Shown in pieces: positions 1 to 8,856 of a stretch of DNA of 64,000 nt (position 1 is its first letter; each line of letters starts with the position of its first letter). A program made the position numbers and the translations under genes. This DNA is from Actinomadura craniellae (GTDB lineage Bacteria; Actinomycetota; Actinomycetes; Streptosporangiales; Streptosporangiaceae): assembly GCF_003289645.1 (NCBI RefSeq), contig NZ_QLYX01000018.1, positions 94,869-158,868 of the forward strand, given 5' to 3'. Under the pieces are notes generated by a model. The model saw only the letters and a list, made by a program, of their open reading frames with translations, was not told the DNA's origin and ran no database searches.

Positions 1-1
1 A

Positions 2-73
2 CACGCCGCGGCGGCCGCGCTGGCCGCGCCCCTGGCCGACCCCGACACTGCGAAGGACCACGTCTATGCCTGA
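2..73 (+). CDS. E1 component alpha subunit, C-terminal end only (partial)
   Basis: The first 72 bases form an open frame that ends with TGA at 71-73. The peptide ends in DTAKDHVYA, close to the usual end of the alpha subunit of pyruvate/acetoin/branched-chain 2-oxoacid dehydrogenase E1 components, which commonly finish in a DxVYA-like motif. The stop overlaps the ATG of the E1 beta gene by 8 bp, the usual arrangement for these two subunits. Only the tail is visible, so the assignment rests on the motif and on the neighbour. Confidence 0.6.
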   Translation, partial: HAAAAALAAPLADPDTAKDHVYA

Positions 74-1097
74 GCTCACCACCAGGCCCGCCCCGCAACC
101 GCCGGTGGCCGAGACCCGCAAGCTCAAGTACGGCGAGGCCGTCAACGCGGCGCTCGTCCGGCTGCTGGCCGAGCTGCCCGAGACCCTGCTGTACGGCGAG
201 GACGTCGCCAAGCCCGGCGGTGTCTTCGGTGTCACCCGCGGCCTGCGCCGCCGGTTCGGCGACCGGGTGTTCGACACCCCGATCAGCGAGGCCGCGATCC
301 TCGGCAGCGCGGTCGGCGCGGCGCTGATGGGCGCCCGGCCGATCGTCGAGATCATGTGGGCGGACTTCTCCCTGGTCGCGCTGGACCAGCTGGTCAACCA
401 GGCGGCGAACGCGCGGTACGTCTCGCGCGGCACGGCGCCCGCCCCGATCGTGGTGCGCACCCAGCAGGGCACCGCGCCGGGCGCGTGCGCGCAGCACTCC
501 CAGTCGCTGGAGGCGCTGTTCCTGCACGTCCCCGGGCTGCGGCTGGTCATGCCGCGGACCGCGCAGGACGCCTACGACGCGCTGGTCAGTGCGGTGCACT
601 CCCCCGACCCGGTGATCGTCGTGGAGAACCGCACGCTGTACTTCGGTGACAAGGCCGAGGTGGAGCTGGGCGGGGCGGCGCGGCCGATGGGCTGGTCGCA
701 GCTGCGCCGTCCCGGCCGGGACGTCACGGTGGTGAGCTGGGGCAAGGTGACCGGCGAGGTGCTCGCGGCGGCCGAGTCCCTGGCCGCCGGCGGGATCGAC
801 GCCGAGGTGATCGAGCTGACCTGGCTCAACCCGGTCGACATGGACGCGGTGCTGGCCAGTGTGGCGCGCACCCGGCGGCTGGCCGTGGTGCACGAGGCGA
901 ACGTCACCGGCGGCTTCGGTGCCGAGGTCGTCGCCCGGGTGGCGGAGTCCGGGGTGTCCCTGGACGCCGCGCCGCTGCGCGTCGGCGCCCCCGACGTGCG
1001 GATTCCCGCGGCGCCGGCGCTGGTCGGCGGGCTGCTGCCCGGGGCGGCGTCGATCGCCGCGCAGATCGCAGGACGGATTTCCGGAACCGCCCACTGA
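66..1097 (+). CDS. Thiamine-dependent dehydrogenase E1 component, beta subunit
   Basis: A 343-residue protein of the transketolase-like beta subunit family (pyruvate, acetoin or branched-chain 2-oxoacid dehydrogenase E1 beta). With the alpha subunit it would bind thiamine diphosphate and decarboxylate a 2-oxoacid. Family landmarks are GEDVAKPGGVFGVTRGL near residue 45, DTPISEAAILGSAVGAALMG near 75, the IVEIMWADFSLVALDQLVNQ region near 100, and a C-terminal transketolase domain with VVHEANVTGGFGAEVVA. The length is normal. It overlaps the alpha gene by 8 bp and is followed, after 44 bp holding a LacI-type operator, by a sugar importer. No E2 or E3 gene follows, so the substrate is open; a role in oxidising a 2-oxoacid from sugar breakdown is inference. 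Confidence 0.85.
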   Translation: MPELTTRPAPQPPVAETRKLKYGEAVNAALVRLLAELPETLLYGEDVAKPGGVFGVTRGLRRRFGDRVFDTPISEAAILGSAVGAALMGARPIVEIMWADFSLVALDQLVNQAANARYVSRGTAPAPIVVRTQQGTAPGACAQHSQSLEALFLHVPGLRLVMPRTAQDAYDALVSAVHSPDPVIVVENRTLYFGDKAEVELGGAARPMGWSQLRRPGRDVTVVSWGKVTGEVLAAAESLAAGGIDAEVIELTWLNPVDMDAVLASVARTRRLAVVHEANVTGGFGAEVVARVAESGVSLDAAPLRVGAPDVRIPAAPALVGGLLPGAASIAAQIAGRISGTAH

Positions 1098-1112
1098 GCG
1101 GGTCCGGCCGAT

Positions 1113-1132
1113 TTGGTCAATCGTTAGAACGG
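1113..1132. promoter_or_regulatory. Probable LacI-family operator before the importer genes
   Basis: The 20-bp site TTGGTCAATCGTTAGAACGG begins with the same 12 bases as the near-perfect palindrome at 11676-11695 in front of the GH95-like gene. The centre is CG, as in LacI-family operators. The right half is degenerate and runs into the ribosome binding site GGAGG of the binding-protein gene. The LacI-family gene at 7751-8788 is the likely binder. Confidence 0.6.
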
Positions 1133-1141
1133 AGGTGCCGC

Positions 1142-2128
1142 ATGGCACGTAAGAAGGTCATCGCGACGGCGCTGGCGGCGGTCACCCTGGCGGCCGGGTG
1201 CGGCGAGGCCGGGCAGGGCAGCACGCCCCCCGCCGCGGACAAGAAGAACCTCACGATCGGGGTGTCCACCCTGGGGATGAGCTTCCCCTTCCCCGCCGCG
1301 ATCAGCAAGGGCATCAAGGCCGAGGCCGCCCGGCTCGGCATCAAGGTGACCGAGGTGGACGCGCAGGGCAAGGCCGAGAAGCAGACCAGCGACGTCCAGG
1401 ACCTGATCGGCCAGCGCCCCGACGGCGTGCTGCTGCTCCCGGTCGACTCGGGCGTGGCCACCGGCATGGCCGACCAGCTCAAGACCGCCGGCATCCCCAC
1501 GGTGGCGGTCGCCTCGCAGGTCGGCGACCCCAAGACGCGCAAGCTGGAGGACGTCTACCCGGGCCTGGTCGCACTGGCCACCCAGGACGAGTACGGCGCC
1601 GGCCGCAAGGCCGGGGAGATGGCGGTCAAGGCCCTGCCCGGCGGCGGCCCGATCGCGGTCGTGGAGGGCGCCGCCGGGTTCGCCGAGGTCGAACTGCGGT
1701 TCCGCGACTTCCTGGCCCCGGCCAAGGCGGCCGGCATCAAGTTCGACGTGGTGACCCGGCAGCCGGGCGACTGGGTGCCGGACAAGGCCCAGTCCGCCTG
1801 CCAGAACATGCTGGCCGCCAACCCGGGCATCAAGCTCTTCTACGCGGAGAGCGACGACATGGGCGTGGGCTGCGCCAAGGCCGTCAAGGCGGCGAACTCC
1901 AAGGCCCTGGTCATCGGGATCGGCGGCTCCAAGCTCGGCGTCGACGCGGTCAAGGCCGGCGAGCTGTACGGGACCGTCTGCTTCAAGCCCGAGGACCTCG
2001 GCAAGCGCGCCGTGCAGGTGCTCCACGAGCAGCTGACCGGCACCAAGAAGTACAACGCCCAGTTCGTCACCTACGACACCCCCGCGATCACCAAGGACAA
2101 CATCGGCGACTGCCAGCCGCAATGGTGA
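1142..2128 (+). CDS. Sugar ABC transporter substrate-binding lipoprotein (RbsB-like)
   Basis: A 328-residue extracytoplasmic solute-binding protein of the periplasmic-binding-protein type 1 (ribose/galactose) family. The N-terminus has a charged start, a hydrophobic stretch and the lipobox TLAAGC with the lipid-modified Cys near residue 20, so it should be anchored on the outer face of the membrane. The mature part opens with LTIGVSTLGMSFPFPAAISK and contains QRPDGVLLLPVDSG, both typical of the fold. A GGAGG ribosome binding site precedes the ATG. The ATPase and permease follow in order, and a LacI-type operator lies directly upstream. Given the downstream enzymes, a 6-deoxy sugar ligand is likely but not shown. 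Confidence 0.9.
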   Translation: MARKKVIATALAAVTLAAGCGEAGQGSTPPAADKKNLTIGVSTLGMSFPFPAAISKGIKAEAARLGIKVTEVDAQGKAEKQTSDVQDLIGQRPDGVLLLPVDSGVATGMADQLKTAGIPTVAVASQVGDPKTRKLEDVYPGLVALATQDEYGAGRKAGEMAVKALPGGGPIAVVEGAAGFAEVELRFRDFLAPAKAAGIKFDVVTRQPGDWVPDKAQSACQNMLAANPGIKLFYAESDDMGVGCAKAVKAANSKALVIGIGGSKLGVDAVKAGELYGTVCFKPEDLGKRAVQVLHEQLTGTKKYNAQFVTYDTPAITKDNIGDCQPQW

Positions 2129-2163
2129 CGCACCCGGCCGTACAACATGCGAAGGAGGAACCG

Positions 2164-3729
2164 ATGAGCGACGACCCCCTCCTGCTCCTCGACGGTGTGA
2201 CCAAAACGTTCCCGAACGGGACGCAGGCGCTGCGCGGCGTCTCCCTCGCGGTGCGGCCGGGCAGCGTGCACGGGCTGGTGGGCGCCAACGGGGCGGGCAA
2301 GTCCACCCTGGTGAAGATCATTTCAGGGGCCCACCAGCCGACCGGCGGCGTCCTGCGCTGGACCGGTCAGGACCGGCGCTGGCGCGATCCCGGCGCGGCG
2401 CGCCAGGCCGGGATCGCGACCATCCACCAGCACGTCCCGCTGGTGCCCACGCTGACCGTGATCGAAAACGTCTTCCTGGACCGGCGCGGGGCGTGGCGGA
2501 TGACCGCGGCGCTGCGGGCGGAGTTCGCCGCGCTCGTCGACCGGCTCGGCTACCGCATCGACCCGGACGCGGTGGTGGCCGACCTGCCCATCGGCTCCCG
2601 GCAGATGGTCGCCGTGCTCCAGGCGCTGGCGGCCGGCGCCCAGCTGGTGATCATGGACGAGCCGACCGCCTCGCTGTCGGAGCAGGAGCGGCGGGTGGTG
2701 TTCGACGCCGTCCGCCGGCTGTCGGCGCAGGGCACCGCGTTCCTGTACATCTCCCACTTCTTCGACGAGATCTTCGAGCTGACCGACCGGGTGACGGTCG
2801 TCCGGGACGGCACCACCGTGCTCGACGAGGCCACCGAAACGGTCACCGAAGGCATGCTCGTCCGCGCCGTCACCGGCCGCGAACTGCTGGCCGTCGAACG
2901 CGCGGACACCGCCGGGCCGGACCCCGGCGCGCCGGTGGTGCTGGACGTCGCCGACCTGTCCTCGGCGGTGGGGCTGCGCGACGTCTCCTTCCAGGTCCGC
3001 GCCGGCGAGATCCTCGGCATCGCCGGGCTGCTCGGCTCGGGCCGGTCGGAGATCCTGCGCGCCGTCTTCGGCGACGACCCGTCCGCCGCGGGCACCGTCC
3101 GGGTGAACGGCGCCGAGGTGGGCCGGTCCGCGCGGGCCGCCGTGGCGGCGGGCGTCGCCTACGTCCCCGAGGACCGTGCCGGCCAGGGGCTGCACGGCGG
3201 CCTGCCGATCTGGCAGAACGTCAGCCTGCCCGACCTGGCCCGGCTGTCGCGGGGCCGGCTGGTGCCGCGCACCGCCGACGAGCGGGCGCTGGCCGGGCGG
3301 GCGGTCGCCGACCTGGGCATCGTGACGCCCGGCGTGGAGGCGGTGCCCGGCGAGCTGTCGGGCGGCAACGCCCAGAAGGTCGTGTTCGCCAAGTGGATGT
3401 ACGCCGACACCCACGTGTGGCTGCTCGACGAACCCACCGCCGGCGTGGACGTCGGCGCCAAGGCCGACCTGCTGCGGCTGATCAGGCAGTTCGCCGCCCA
3501 GGGCAAGGCCGTCGTCATCGTGTGCGGCGAATTCGAGGAACTGCTGTCGGCCGCCACCCGCGTGCTGGTCGTGCGCGGCGGCCGGATCGTCGCCGAGCGG
3601 CAGGCGCCGCGGACCACAGAAGAGGAACTGCTCATGCTGGCCCACGGGCTGTGGACGGAACCGTCCGGGCCCGAGCAGGCACCCGAGCCGTCCGACCCGA
3701 ACGAGGAAGAGATGTCCCATGAGCGCTGA
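2164..3729 (+). CDS. Sugar ABC transporter ATP-binding protein, duplicated NBD (RbsA/MglA-like)
   Basis: A 521-residue double-ATPase subunit of a CUT2-type sugar importer. The start is the ATG after AAGGAGGAA; the frame is open further upstream only by chance. The first domain has Walker A GANGAGKST near residue 40 and Walker B LVIMDEPTAS. The second has the degenerate P-loop GLLGSGRSE usual for the family, the signature LSGGNAQKV and Walker B VWLLDEPTAG. The C-terminus runs through the start of the permease gene, with an 11-bp overlap, indicating translational coupling. It should sit at the inner face of the membrane and drive uptake of the sugar captured by the upstream lipoprotein. Confidence 0.92.
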   Translation: MSDDPLLLLDGVTKTFPNGTQALRGVSLAVRPGSVHGLVGANGAGKSTLVKIISGAHQPTGGVLRWTGQDRRWRDPGAARQAGIATIHQHVPLVPTLTVIENVFLDRRGAWRMTAALRAEFAALVDRLGYRIDPDAVVADLPIGSRQMVAVLQALAAGAQLVIMDEPTASLSEQERRVVFDAVRRLSAQGTAFLYISHFFDEIFELTDRVTVVRDGTTVLDEATETVTEGMLVRAVTGRELLAVERADTAGPDPGAPVVLDVADLSSAVGLRDVSFQVRAGEILGIAGLLGSGRSEILRAVFGDDPSAAGTVRVNGAEVGRSARAAVAAGVAYVPEDRAGQGLHGGLPIWQNVSLPDLARLSRGRLVPRTADERALAGRAVADLGIVTPGVEAVPGELSGGNAQKVVFAKWMYADTHVWLLDEPTAGVDVGAKADLLRLIRQFAAQGKAVVIVCGEFEELLSAATRVLVVRGGRIVAERQAPRTTEEELLMLAHGLWTEPSGPEQAPEPSDPNEEEMSHER

Positions 3730-4993
3730 GGCCACCCCCGGACGGTGGCGGCTCCCGGCCGCGCTGCGGCTCGGCAACGCCGGCGTCGTCTACGCCTTCG
3801 CCCTGCTCGTCACGGTCCTGGCCATCGCCAGCCAGGCCCAGGGCCGGGTGTCCTACCTGGGGCCGACGAACGTCGCCAACATCCTTGACCAGAGCACCCT
3901 GATCGGCATCCTGGCGATCACCACCACGATCGTCCTCATCAGCGGCAACTTCGACCTGTCGGTCGGCGCCGTCGCCGCCCTCGGCGCCGCGGTGTGCCTG
4001 AGCCTGTCCGACTCGATCGGGTTCTGGCCCGCGCTGGCCCTCGCGCTGGCCACCGGGGCCCTCGTCGGGCTGTTCAACGGGGTGGTGGTGCAGTACGTCG
4101 GCATCAACGCCTTCATCGTCACACTCGGGACCATGACCGCCGTGCGCGGGATCGTGCTGATCGTCACCGACGGCCGCACGGTCACCGCCCCGGACGGCGC
4201 GGCCCGCGAGGGGCTGCGCGCCATCGACGGCGGCGCCTGGGTCACCCCGAACCTGTACCTGCTGGCCGGGCTGGTCCTGCTGGCCGCCGGCATCTGGCGG
4301 GCGGCCCGGACCCGGCGGTGGCGGGCGCCGCGGGCGCTGGTGCCGCTGGTGGCCGGGGTCGCACTGGTCGCCGCCTCCCCCGCGCTGATCTTCACGATCC
4401 GGATCACCCAGCGCACCCTCTACCTGCTGGTGCTGGCCGCCGTGGCGGCCTGGGTGCTGCGCTACACCACGATCGGGCGGCGGCTGTACGCCAGCGGCGG
4501 CAACGCCGAGGCCGCCCGGCTGTCGGGCATCGCGGTCGACCGGTACCGGGTGGTGGCGTTCGTGCTCAACGGGACGGCCGCCGCGTTCATCGGGGTGCTC
4601 TACGCCGCCCGGCTCGGCTCGATCAACCCGACCGGGCTGTCGGGGTTCGAGCTCACCGCGCTCGCCGCCGCCATCCTCGGCGGGACCTCGCTGTTCGGCG
4701 GGCTGGGCAGCGTCGCCAAGTCGCTGGTCGGCGCGCTGATCCTGGTCACCCTGAAGAACGGGTTCAACATCCTCAACCTGGGCGCGAACTGGCAGGGGCT
4801 GGTCGAGGGCGTCGTCCTGATCGTCGCCGCCGGCGTCTACACGGTGTCGCTGCGCCGCCGCCAGACCCGCCGCATCCGCGAGGTCGAGACACCCCCCACC
4901 GGGTCCGGTCCGCCGGGCACGCCCGATACCGGGGAGGCCGGGGAGGCCGGAGATCCGCCCGCGAAGGTACCGGCCGCGCAGAAAGGGGACTGA
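3719..4993 (+). CDS. Sugar ABC transporter permease (RbsC-like)
   Basis: A 424-residue polytopic membrane protein of the BPD_transp_2 family, partner of the preceding ATPase. Hydrophobic segments follow one another from about residue 25 to 360. Characteristic stretches are ILAITTTIVLISGNFDLSVG near residue 60, the EAARLSGI segment near 265, and GFELTALAAAILGGTSLFGG near 305. The C-terminal tail of about 50 residues is Pro/Gly/Glu-rich and probably cytosolic. The gene overlaps the ATPase gene by 11 bp and ends 4 bp before the VOC gene. An insertion of two extra hydrophobic segments around residues 175-225 makes it somewhat longer than classical RbsC. Confidence 0.9.
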   Translation: MSAEATPGRWRLPAALRLGNAGVVYAFALLVTVLAIASQAQGRVSYLGPTNVANILDQSTLIGILAITTTIVLISGNFDLSVGAVAALGAAVCLSLSDSIGFWPALALALATGALVGLFNGVVVQYVGINAFIVTLGTMTAVRGIVLIVTDGRTVTAPDGAAREGLRAIDGGAWVTPNLYLLAGLVLLAAGIWRAARTRRWRAPRALVPLVAGVALVAASPALIFTIRITQRTLYLLVLAAVAAWVLRYTTIGRRLYASGGNAEAARLSGIAVDRYRVVAFVLNGTAAAFIGVLYAARLGSINPTGLSGFELTALAAAILGGTSLFGGLGSVAKSLVGALILVTLKNGFNILNLGANWQGLVEGVVLIVAAGVYTVSLRRRQTRRIREVETPPTGSGPPGTPDTGEAGEAGDPPAKVPAAQKGD

Positions 4994-4997
4994 GCCG

Positions 4998-5477
4998 ATG
5001 CTCACCGCCATCTGGCACTTCAGCTTCCACGTCGCCGACCTCGACCGTTCGGTGGCCTTCTACCGGGACGTGCTGGGCATGGAGCTGGTGCACGCCCAGG
5101 ACCAGGACAACGCCTACACCCGGGCGCTGGTCGGCTACCCGGACGCGAGCCTGCGGGTCGCCCAGCTGGCCGTCCCGGGCCGGGACGCCGCCCGGGTGAG
5201 CTCGCACGACCTGGAGCTGGTGGAGTACGTCGTCCCGCGCGGCGAGCGCCAGGACCCCGCCCGGCACCACCCCGGCGCCGCGCACCTGGCGTTCGCGGTG
5301 GACGACATCGAGGCCGAGCACGCGCGGCTCACCGGCCTCGGCGTCCCGTTCGTGTCGCCGCCCAACCGGATCACCGCCGGGGTCAACGCCGGCGGGGCGG
5401 CCTGCTACTTCCTCGACCCCGACGAGATCACGCTGGAACTCGTCCAGCCGCCGGCCCGGGCGGGCGGGGCGCGATGA
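4998..5477 (+). CDS. VOC-fold metalloprotein (glyoxalase/dioxygenase superfamily)
   Basis: A 159-residue single-chain vicinal-oxygen-chelate protein. The N-terminal half begins with WHFSFHVADLDRSVAFYRDV (metal-ligand His and the usual SVAFYRDVLG helix). The second half has AHLAFAVDDIEAEHARLTGL and ends with CYFLDPDEITLELVQP, whose Glu is the expected last metal ligand. Members include glyoxalases, epimerases, extradiol dioxygenases and isomerases, so the reaction cannot be read from sequence. It lies 4 bp after the permease and overlaps the mutarotase by 4 bp, so it is presumably a step or side reaction in the same sugar pathway. Confidence 0.8.
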   Translation: MLTAIWHFSFHVADLDRSVAFYRDVLGMELVHAQDQDNAYTRALVGYPDASLRVAQLAVPGRDAARVSSHDLELVEYVVPRGERQDPARHHPGAAHLAFAVDDIEAEHARLTGLGVPFVSPPNRITAGVNAGGAACYFLDPDEITLELVQPPARAGGAR

Positions 5478-5809
5478 TGCTCGCCCTGCACAGCGTCCTG
5501 CGCGCGGGCCGGGAGGAGGACTACGACCGGGAGCACGCGGCCGTCCCCGCCGACCTGCTCGCCGCGCTGCTGCGCGCGGGCGTCCGCGACTGGACGATCT
5601 GGCGCAGCGGCCGGCACCTGTTCCACCTGGTGGACGCCGACGACTTCGCCCGCGCCCTGGACACCCTCGCCGGCGACCCGGCCGACCAGGCGTGGCAGGC
5701 GCACATGGCCGGCCTCGTCGACCACTTCGAGCCGGGCGGGGACGAGCGGACCGGCGCGCTGCGCAAGGTGTGGAACCTGCGTGAGCAGGAGGAAGGGGAC
5801 CCGCGATGA
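5474..5809 (+). CDS. L-rhamnose mutarotase-family protein
   Basis: A 111-residue protein of the L-rhamnose mutarotase family (formerly DUF718), which interconverts alpha and beta anomers of 6-deoxy-L-sugars. Visible features are the opening LHSVLRAGREEDYDREHAAV with the conserved Tyr-x-x-x-His region, DWTIWRSGRHLFHLVDADDF in the middle, and WQAHMAGLVDHFEP near the end, where a Trp and acidic residues normally line the site. The length matches the family. It overlaps the VOC gene and the lactonase gene by 4 bp each. Its presence is the strongest local hint that the imported sugar is L-rhamnose, L-fucose or a similar deoxy sugar. Confidence 0.85.
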   Translation: MMLALHSVLRAGREEDYDREHAAVPADLLAALLRAGVRDWTIWRSGRHLFHLVDADDFARALDTLAGDPADQAWQAHMAGLVDHFEPGGDERTGALRKVWNLREQEEGDPR

Positions 5810-6663
5810 GCCCGATCATCGACGCCCACCAGCACTTCTGGAACCTGGACCGGGTCGCCTACCCCTGGCTGACGCCCGACCAGGGCCCGATCCACCGGAC
5901 GTTCGAGGAGGGCGACCTCCAGGCGGACCTGGACGCGTGCGGGATCGACGGGACGGTGCTCGTCCAGTCCGCCGACTCCTACGCGGACACCGACTACATG
6001 CTGGAGGTCGCCGACCGCTGGCCCCGGGTGCGGGCCGTCGTCGGCTGGGTGCCGCTGACCCGCCCGGACGAGGCCGCGCAGGCACTCGACCGCTACCGGC
6101 GCGACCCCCGGTACGCCGGCGTCCGGCACCTGATCCACGACGAGCCCGACCCGGACTGGCTGCTGCGCCCCGAACTGCGCGACGGCCTGGACGCGCTGGC
6201 CGAGCGCGGGCTGACCTTCGACGTCGTGGCCGTGCTGCCGCGGCACCTGGAGCACGTGCCGGTGCTGGCCGAACGGCACCCCGGGCTGCGGCTGGTGATC
6301 GACCACCTGGCCAAACCGCCGATCAGGGAGCGTGGCCGGCAGCCGTGGGCGGACCTGCTGGCCCGCGCCGCCGCCCACCCCAACGTGTACGCCAAGGTGT
6401 CCGGGCTCAACACGGCCGCGGACTGGGAGACCTGGTCCGCCGGGGACCTGCGGCCCTACGTCGAGCACGCACTGGAGGTCTTCGGCGCCGGCCGGCTGAT
6501 GTTCGGCGGGGACTGGCCGATCTCCGTCCTGGCCGGCGGCTACCGCAAGGTGTGGGACGAGACCGTCACGCTGCTGGACGGCCTCGCCCTCGCCCCCGCC
6601 GACCGGGCCCGGATCCTCGGCGGCACCGCCGTCGAGGTCTACCGCATCCCCGAGATCCCCTGA
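5806..6663 (+). CDS. Amidohydrolase-2 lactonase (L-fuconolactonase/L-rhamnonolactonase type)
   Basis: A 285-residue metal-dependent hydrolase of the amidohydrolase-related family. It starts with the hallmark IIDAHQHFWNLDRVAYPWL; the HxH motif binds the metal. Further landmarks are GVRHLIHDEPDPDWL near residue 105, LVIDHLAKPPI near 165 and LMFGGDWPISVL near 230, the last carrying the catalytic Asp. These match sugar lactonases that open L-fucono- or L-rhamnono-lactone in oxidative deoxy-sugar catabolism. It overlaps the mutarotase gene by 4 bp and is followed 14 bp later by a putative sugar dehydrogenase, so dehydrogenase then lactonase is a natural order of action. Confidence 0.82.
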   Translation: MSPIIDAHQHFWNLDRVAYPWLTPDQGPIHRTFEEGDLQADLDACGIDGTVLVQSADSYADTDYMLEVADRWPRVRAVVGWVPLTRPDEAAQALDRYRRDPRYAGVRHLIHDEPDPDWLLRPELRDGLDALAERGLTFDVVAVLPRHLEHVPVLAERHPGLRLVIDHLAKPPIRERGRQPWADLLARAAAHPNVYAKVSGLNTAADWETWSAGDLRPYVEHALEVFGAGRLMFGGDWPISVLAGGYRKVWDETVTLLDGLALAPADRARILGGTAVEVYRIPEIP

Positions 6664-6677
6664 ACGGAAGCCGTCCC

Positions 6678-7754
6678 ATGCTCGAACTGTTCACCCCGAT
6701 CGCCGACCAGGCGCGGATCTCGGTGCCGGTGGAGCACCGCCGCCCGATCGCCGTCGTCGGCGCCGGCGCGATCGTCGACGTCGCGCACCTGCCCGCCTAC
6801 CGCGCGCACGGCCTGACCGTCCGCGGCCTGTACGACCTCGACCGGGACCGGGCGCGGGACGTCGCGGCCCGGCACGGCGTCGAGCGCGTCTACACCTCGC
6901 TGGAGGAGCTGCTCGCCGACGAGGAGGTGGCGGTGGTCGACATCGCGGTCGTCCCGACCGCGCAGTCCGCGATCGCCCGCGCGGCCCTGGCGGCGGGCAA
7001 GCACCTGCTGTGCCAGAAGCCGCTGGCCCCCGAGCAGGCCGAGGCCCGCGAGATCGTCGCGCTGGCCGAACGGGCCGGCCGGCACGTGGCCGTCAACCAG
7101 CAGTTGCGCTGGGACGAGGGGATCGCCGCGGCGCGGGCCATGGTCCGCGCCGGCTGGATCGGCACGCCCACCGCCATGTCGTTCACCGTGGACATCAGCA
7201 CCGACTGGAGCGACTGGTCGTGGCTGGTCCGGTCGGAACGCCTGGAGATCATGTACCACTCGATCCACTACCTCGACGCGATCCGCTCCATCCTCGGCGA
7301 CCCGGTGCGGGTGTTCGCCGCCGCGTCCCGCACCCCCGGGCAGGTCGCCGCCGGGGAGACCCGCACCATGAGCACCCTGCTGTTCGAGAACGGCGCCCGC
7401 GCGCTGCTGCACGTCAACCACGAGAACCGCACCGGCGACCCCCGCGCGGAGTTCCGCATCGACGGGGACGGGGGCGCGATCCGCGGCACGCTGGGCCTGC
7501 TCTACGACTACCCGCACGGCCGTCCCGACACCCTGGAGGTCAACAGCGCCGTGGCGCCCACCGACGGGTGGGCGCCCTATCCGGTGACCGAACGCTGGAT
7601 CCCCGGGGCGTTCGCCGGGCCCATGGCCGGGTTGCTGCGCTGGATCGCGGAAGGCACGGAATCTCCCACCTGCGGCCGGGACAATCTCGGTACGCTGGCC
7701 CTCGTCCAAGCCCTGTACGACTCCATCGAAAGCGGCGAGGCTAGGCCATTGTGA
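6678..7754 (+). CDS. Gfo/Idh/MocA-family NAD(P)-dependent oxidoreductase
   Basis: A 358-residue sugar dehydrogenase-type protein. The start is the ATG 14 bp after the lactonase stop. The Rossmann domain has IAVVGAGAIVDVAHLPAYRA near residue 30, and the conserved active-site block is CQKPLAPEQAEA, the family's EKP motif with Gln in place of Glu. A second conserved stretch is EIMYHSIHYLDAIRSILG, with the HxxHxxD pattern expected at the substrate site. It could oxidise the sugar at the head of the pathway or a later intermediate. The stop overlaps the GTG of the LacI gene by 4 bp. Confidence 0.85.
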   Translation: MLELFTPIADQARISVPVEHRRPIAVVGAGAIVDVAHLPAYRAHGLTVRGLYDLDRDRARDVAARHGVERVYTSLEELLADEEVAVVDIAVVPTAQSAIARAALAAGKHLLCQKPLAPEQAEAREIVALAERAGRHVAVNQQLRWDEGIAAARAMVRAGWIGTPTAMSFTVDISTDWSDWSWLVRSERLEIMYHSIHYLDAIRSILGDPVRVFAAASRTPGQVAAGETRTMSTLLFENGARALLHVNHENRTGDPRAEFRIDGDGGAIRGTLGLLYDYPHGRPDTLEVNSAVAPTDGWAPYPVTERWIPGAFAGPMAGLLRWIAEGTESPTCGRDNLGTLALVQALYDSIESGEARPL

Positions 7755-8788
7755 CCCGGTCCACCGAAGATGGCGGGCGGCGCATCCGTCGGGTGACGCT
7801 CGCCGACGTCGCTCGCCGGGCCGGGGTCGACAAGGCGGTGGTCTCGCGGGTCGTCAACAACGACCCGCTGCTCAACATCCGCCCCGAGACCCGCGCCCGG
7901 GTGCTCGCGGCGATCAAGGAGCTCGACTACCGGCCCAACGCGGCGGCCCGCAGCCTGCGCACCACCCGGACGGGCACGGTCGGCCTGTTCATCCCCGACT
8001 TCGCCAACCCGGTCTACGCCGAGATCATCACCGGTGCCGAGACCGCCGCGGCCGCCCGCGACTGCGTGCTGATGGTCGGCTCGTCCACCGCCGGCGGCAG
8101 CGCGCGCGGCTACCTCGACCTGCTCGGCCCCGGCCGGGTGGACGGGCTGCTGCTGGCCGGGGGCGCGATCACCGACGAGGAGCAGGCCGTGCTGGCCGAC
8201 CGGGGCCTGCCGTGGCTGTTCGTCAACCGCCGGGGCGGCGGCGGCCGGCACGTCGTCCTCGCCGACGGGCTCGCCGCCCGGATCGCCGTCGAGCACCTGG
8301 TGGAGCTCGGGCACCGCCGCATCGCCCATGTCGGCGGCCCGGCCGACGCCGACACCGCGCAGCGCCGCCGGGACGGCTACGCGGCGGCGCTGCGCGCGGG
8401 CGGGCTGGCGGAGGACCCGCGGCTGATCGTCCAGGGCGACTACGAGCCGGACGGCGGGGCCCGCGCCGCCCACCGGCTGCTGGACGGCCCCGAGCCGCCG
8501 ACCGCGGTGTTCGTCGCCAACGTCACCGCGGCGATCGGCGTGCTGAGCGCGCTCCAGGCGCATGGGCTGTCGGTGCCCGACCAGGTGTCGGTCGTCGCGG
8601 TGCACGACCTGCCGCTGGCCGCGCATCTGGTGCCGCCGCTGACCACGGTCCGGATGCCGTTGCAGGCGCTCGGCGCCCGCGCCGTCGAACTGCTGCTGTC
8701 GGCGCCGGCCGACCAGCCCGTCGAGGAGGTCGTCCGCGACCCGATCGAGCTGGTCGTCCGGCATTCGACGGCGCCCCCGCCGCACTGA
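7751..8788 (+). CDS. LacI-family transcriptional regulator
   Basis: A 345-residue regulator. The helix-turn-helix is VTLADVARRAGVDKAVVSRV at residues 15-35, followed by the hinge helix in RPNAAARSLRTTRTG, which inserts into a CG-centred minor groove. The rest is a periplasmic-binding-type effector domain (TVGLFIPDFANPVYAEII, VDGLLLAG, LGHRRIAHVGG, VSVVAVHD). It starts with GTG overlapping the dehydrogenase stop and is the last gene of the operon. Two copies of a CG-centred operator, at 1113-1132 and 11676-11695, flank the locus and are its likely targets. The effector is probably the sugar or an early product. Confidence 0.9.
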   Translation: MTRSTEDGGRRIRRVTLADVARRAGVDKAVVSRVVNNDPLLNIRPETRARVLAAIKELDYRPNAAARSLRTTRTGTVGLFIPDFANPVYAEIITGAETAAAARDCVLMVGSSTAGGSARGYLDLLGPGRVDGLLLAGGAITDEEQAVLADRGLPWLFVNRRGGGGRHVVLADGLAARIAVEHLVELGHRRIAHVGGPADADTAQRRRDGYAAALRAGGLAEDPRLIVQGDYEPDGGARAAHRLLDGPEPPTAVFVANVTAAIGVLSALQAHGLSVPDQVSVVAVHDLPLAAHLVPPLTTVRMPLQALGARAVELLLSAPADQPVEEVVRDPIELVVRHSTAPPPH

Positions 8789-8801
8789 CCTGGATAGACG
8801 G

Positions 8802-8836
8802 CGGCCGCGGCACCCTTTCCTCGGGTGCCGCGGCCG
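8802..8836. terminator. Bidirectional hairpin between convergent genes
   Basis: A perfect 14-bp GC-rich stem (8802-8815 against 8823-8836) with a 7-base loop TTTCCTC lies between the stop of the LacI gene and the stop of the opposing glycosidase gene. There is no T-tract, as is common for actinomycete terminators. Confidence 0.75.
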
Positions 8837-8856
8837 GTTCGGTTACCGCCTTCCGG

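Noticed and set aside
1198..2163. A 322-codon upstream extension of the sugar ATPase frame
   Set aside because: It overlaps the binding-protein gene in another frame and has Arg/Gly-rich nonsense; the ATPase starts at 2164 with a good ribosome binding site.
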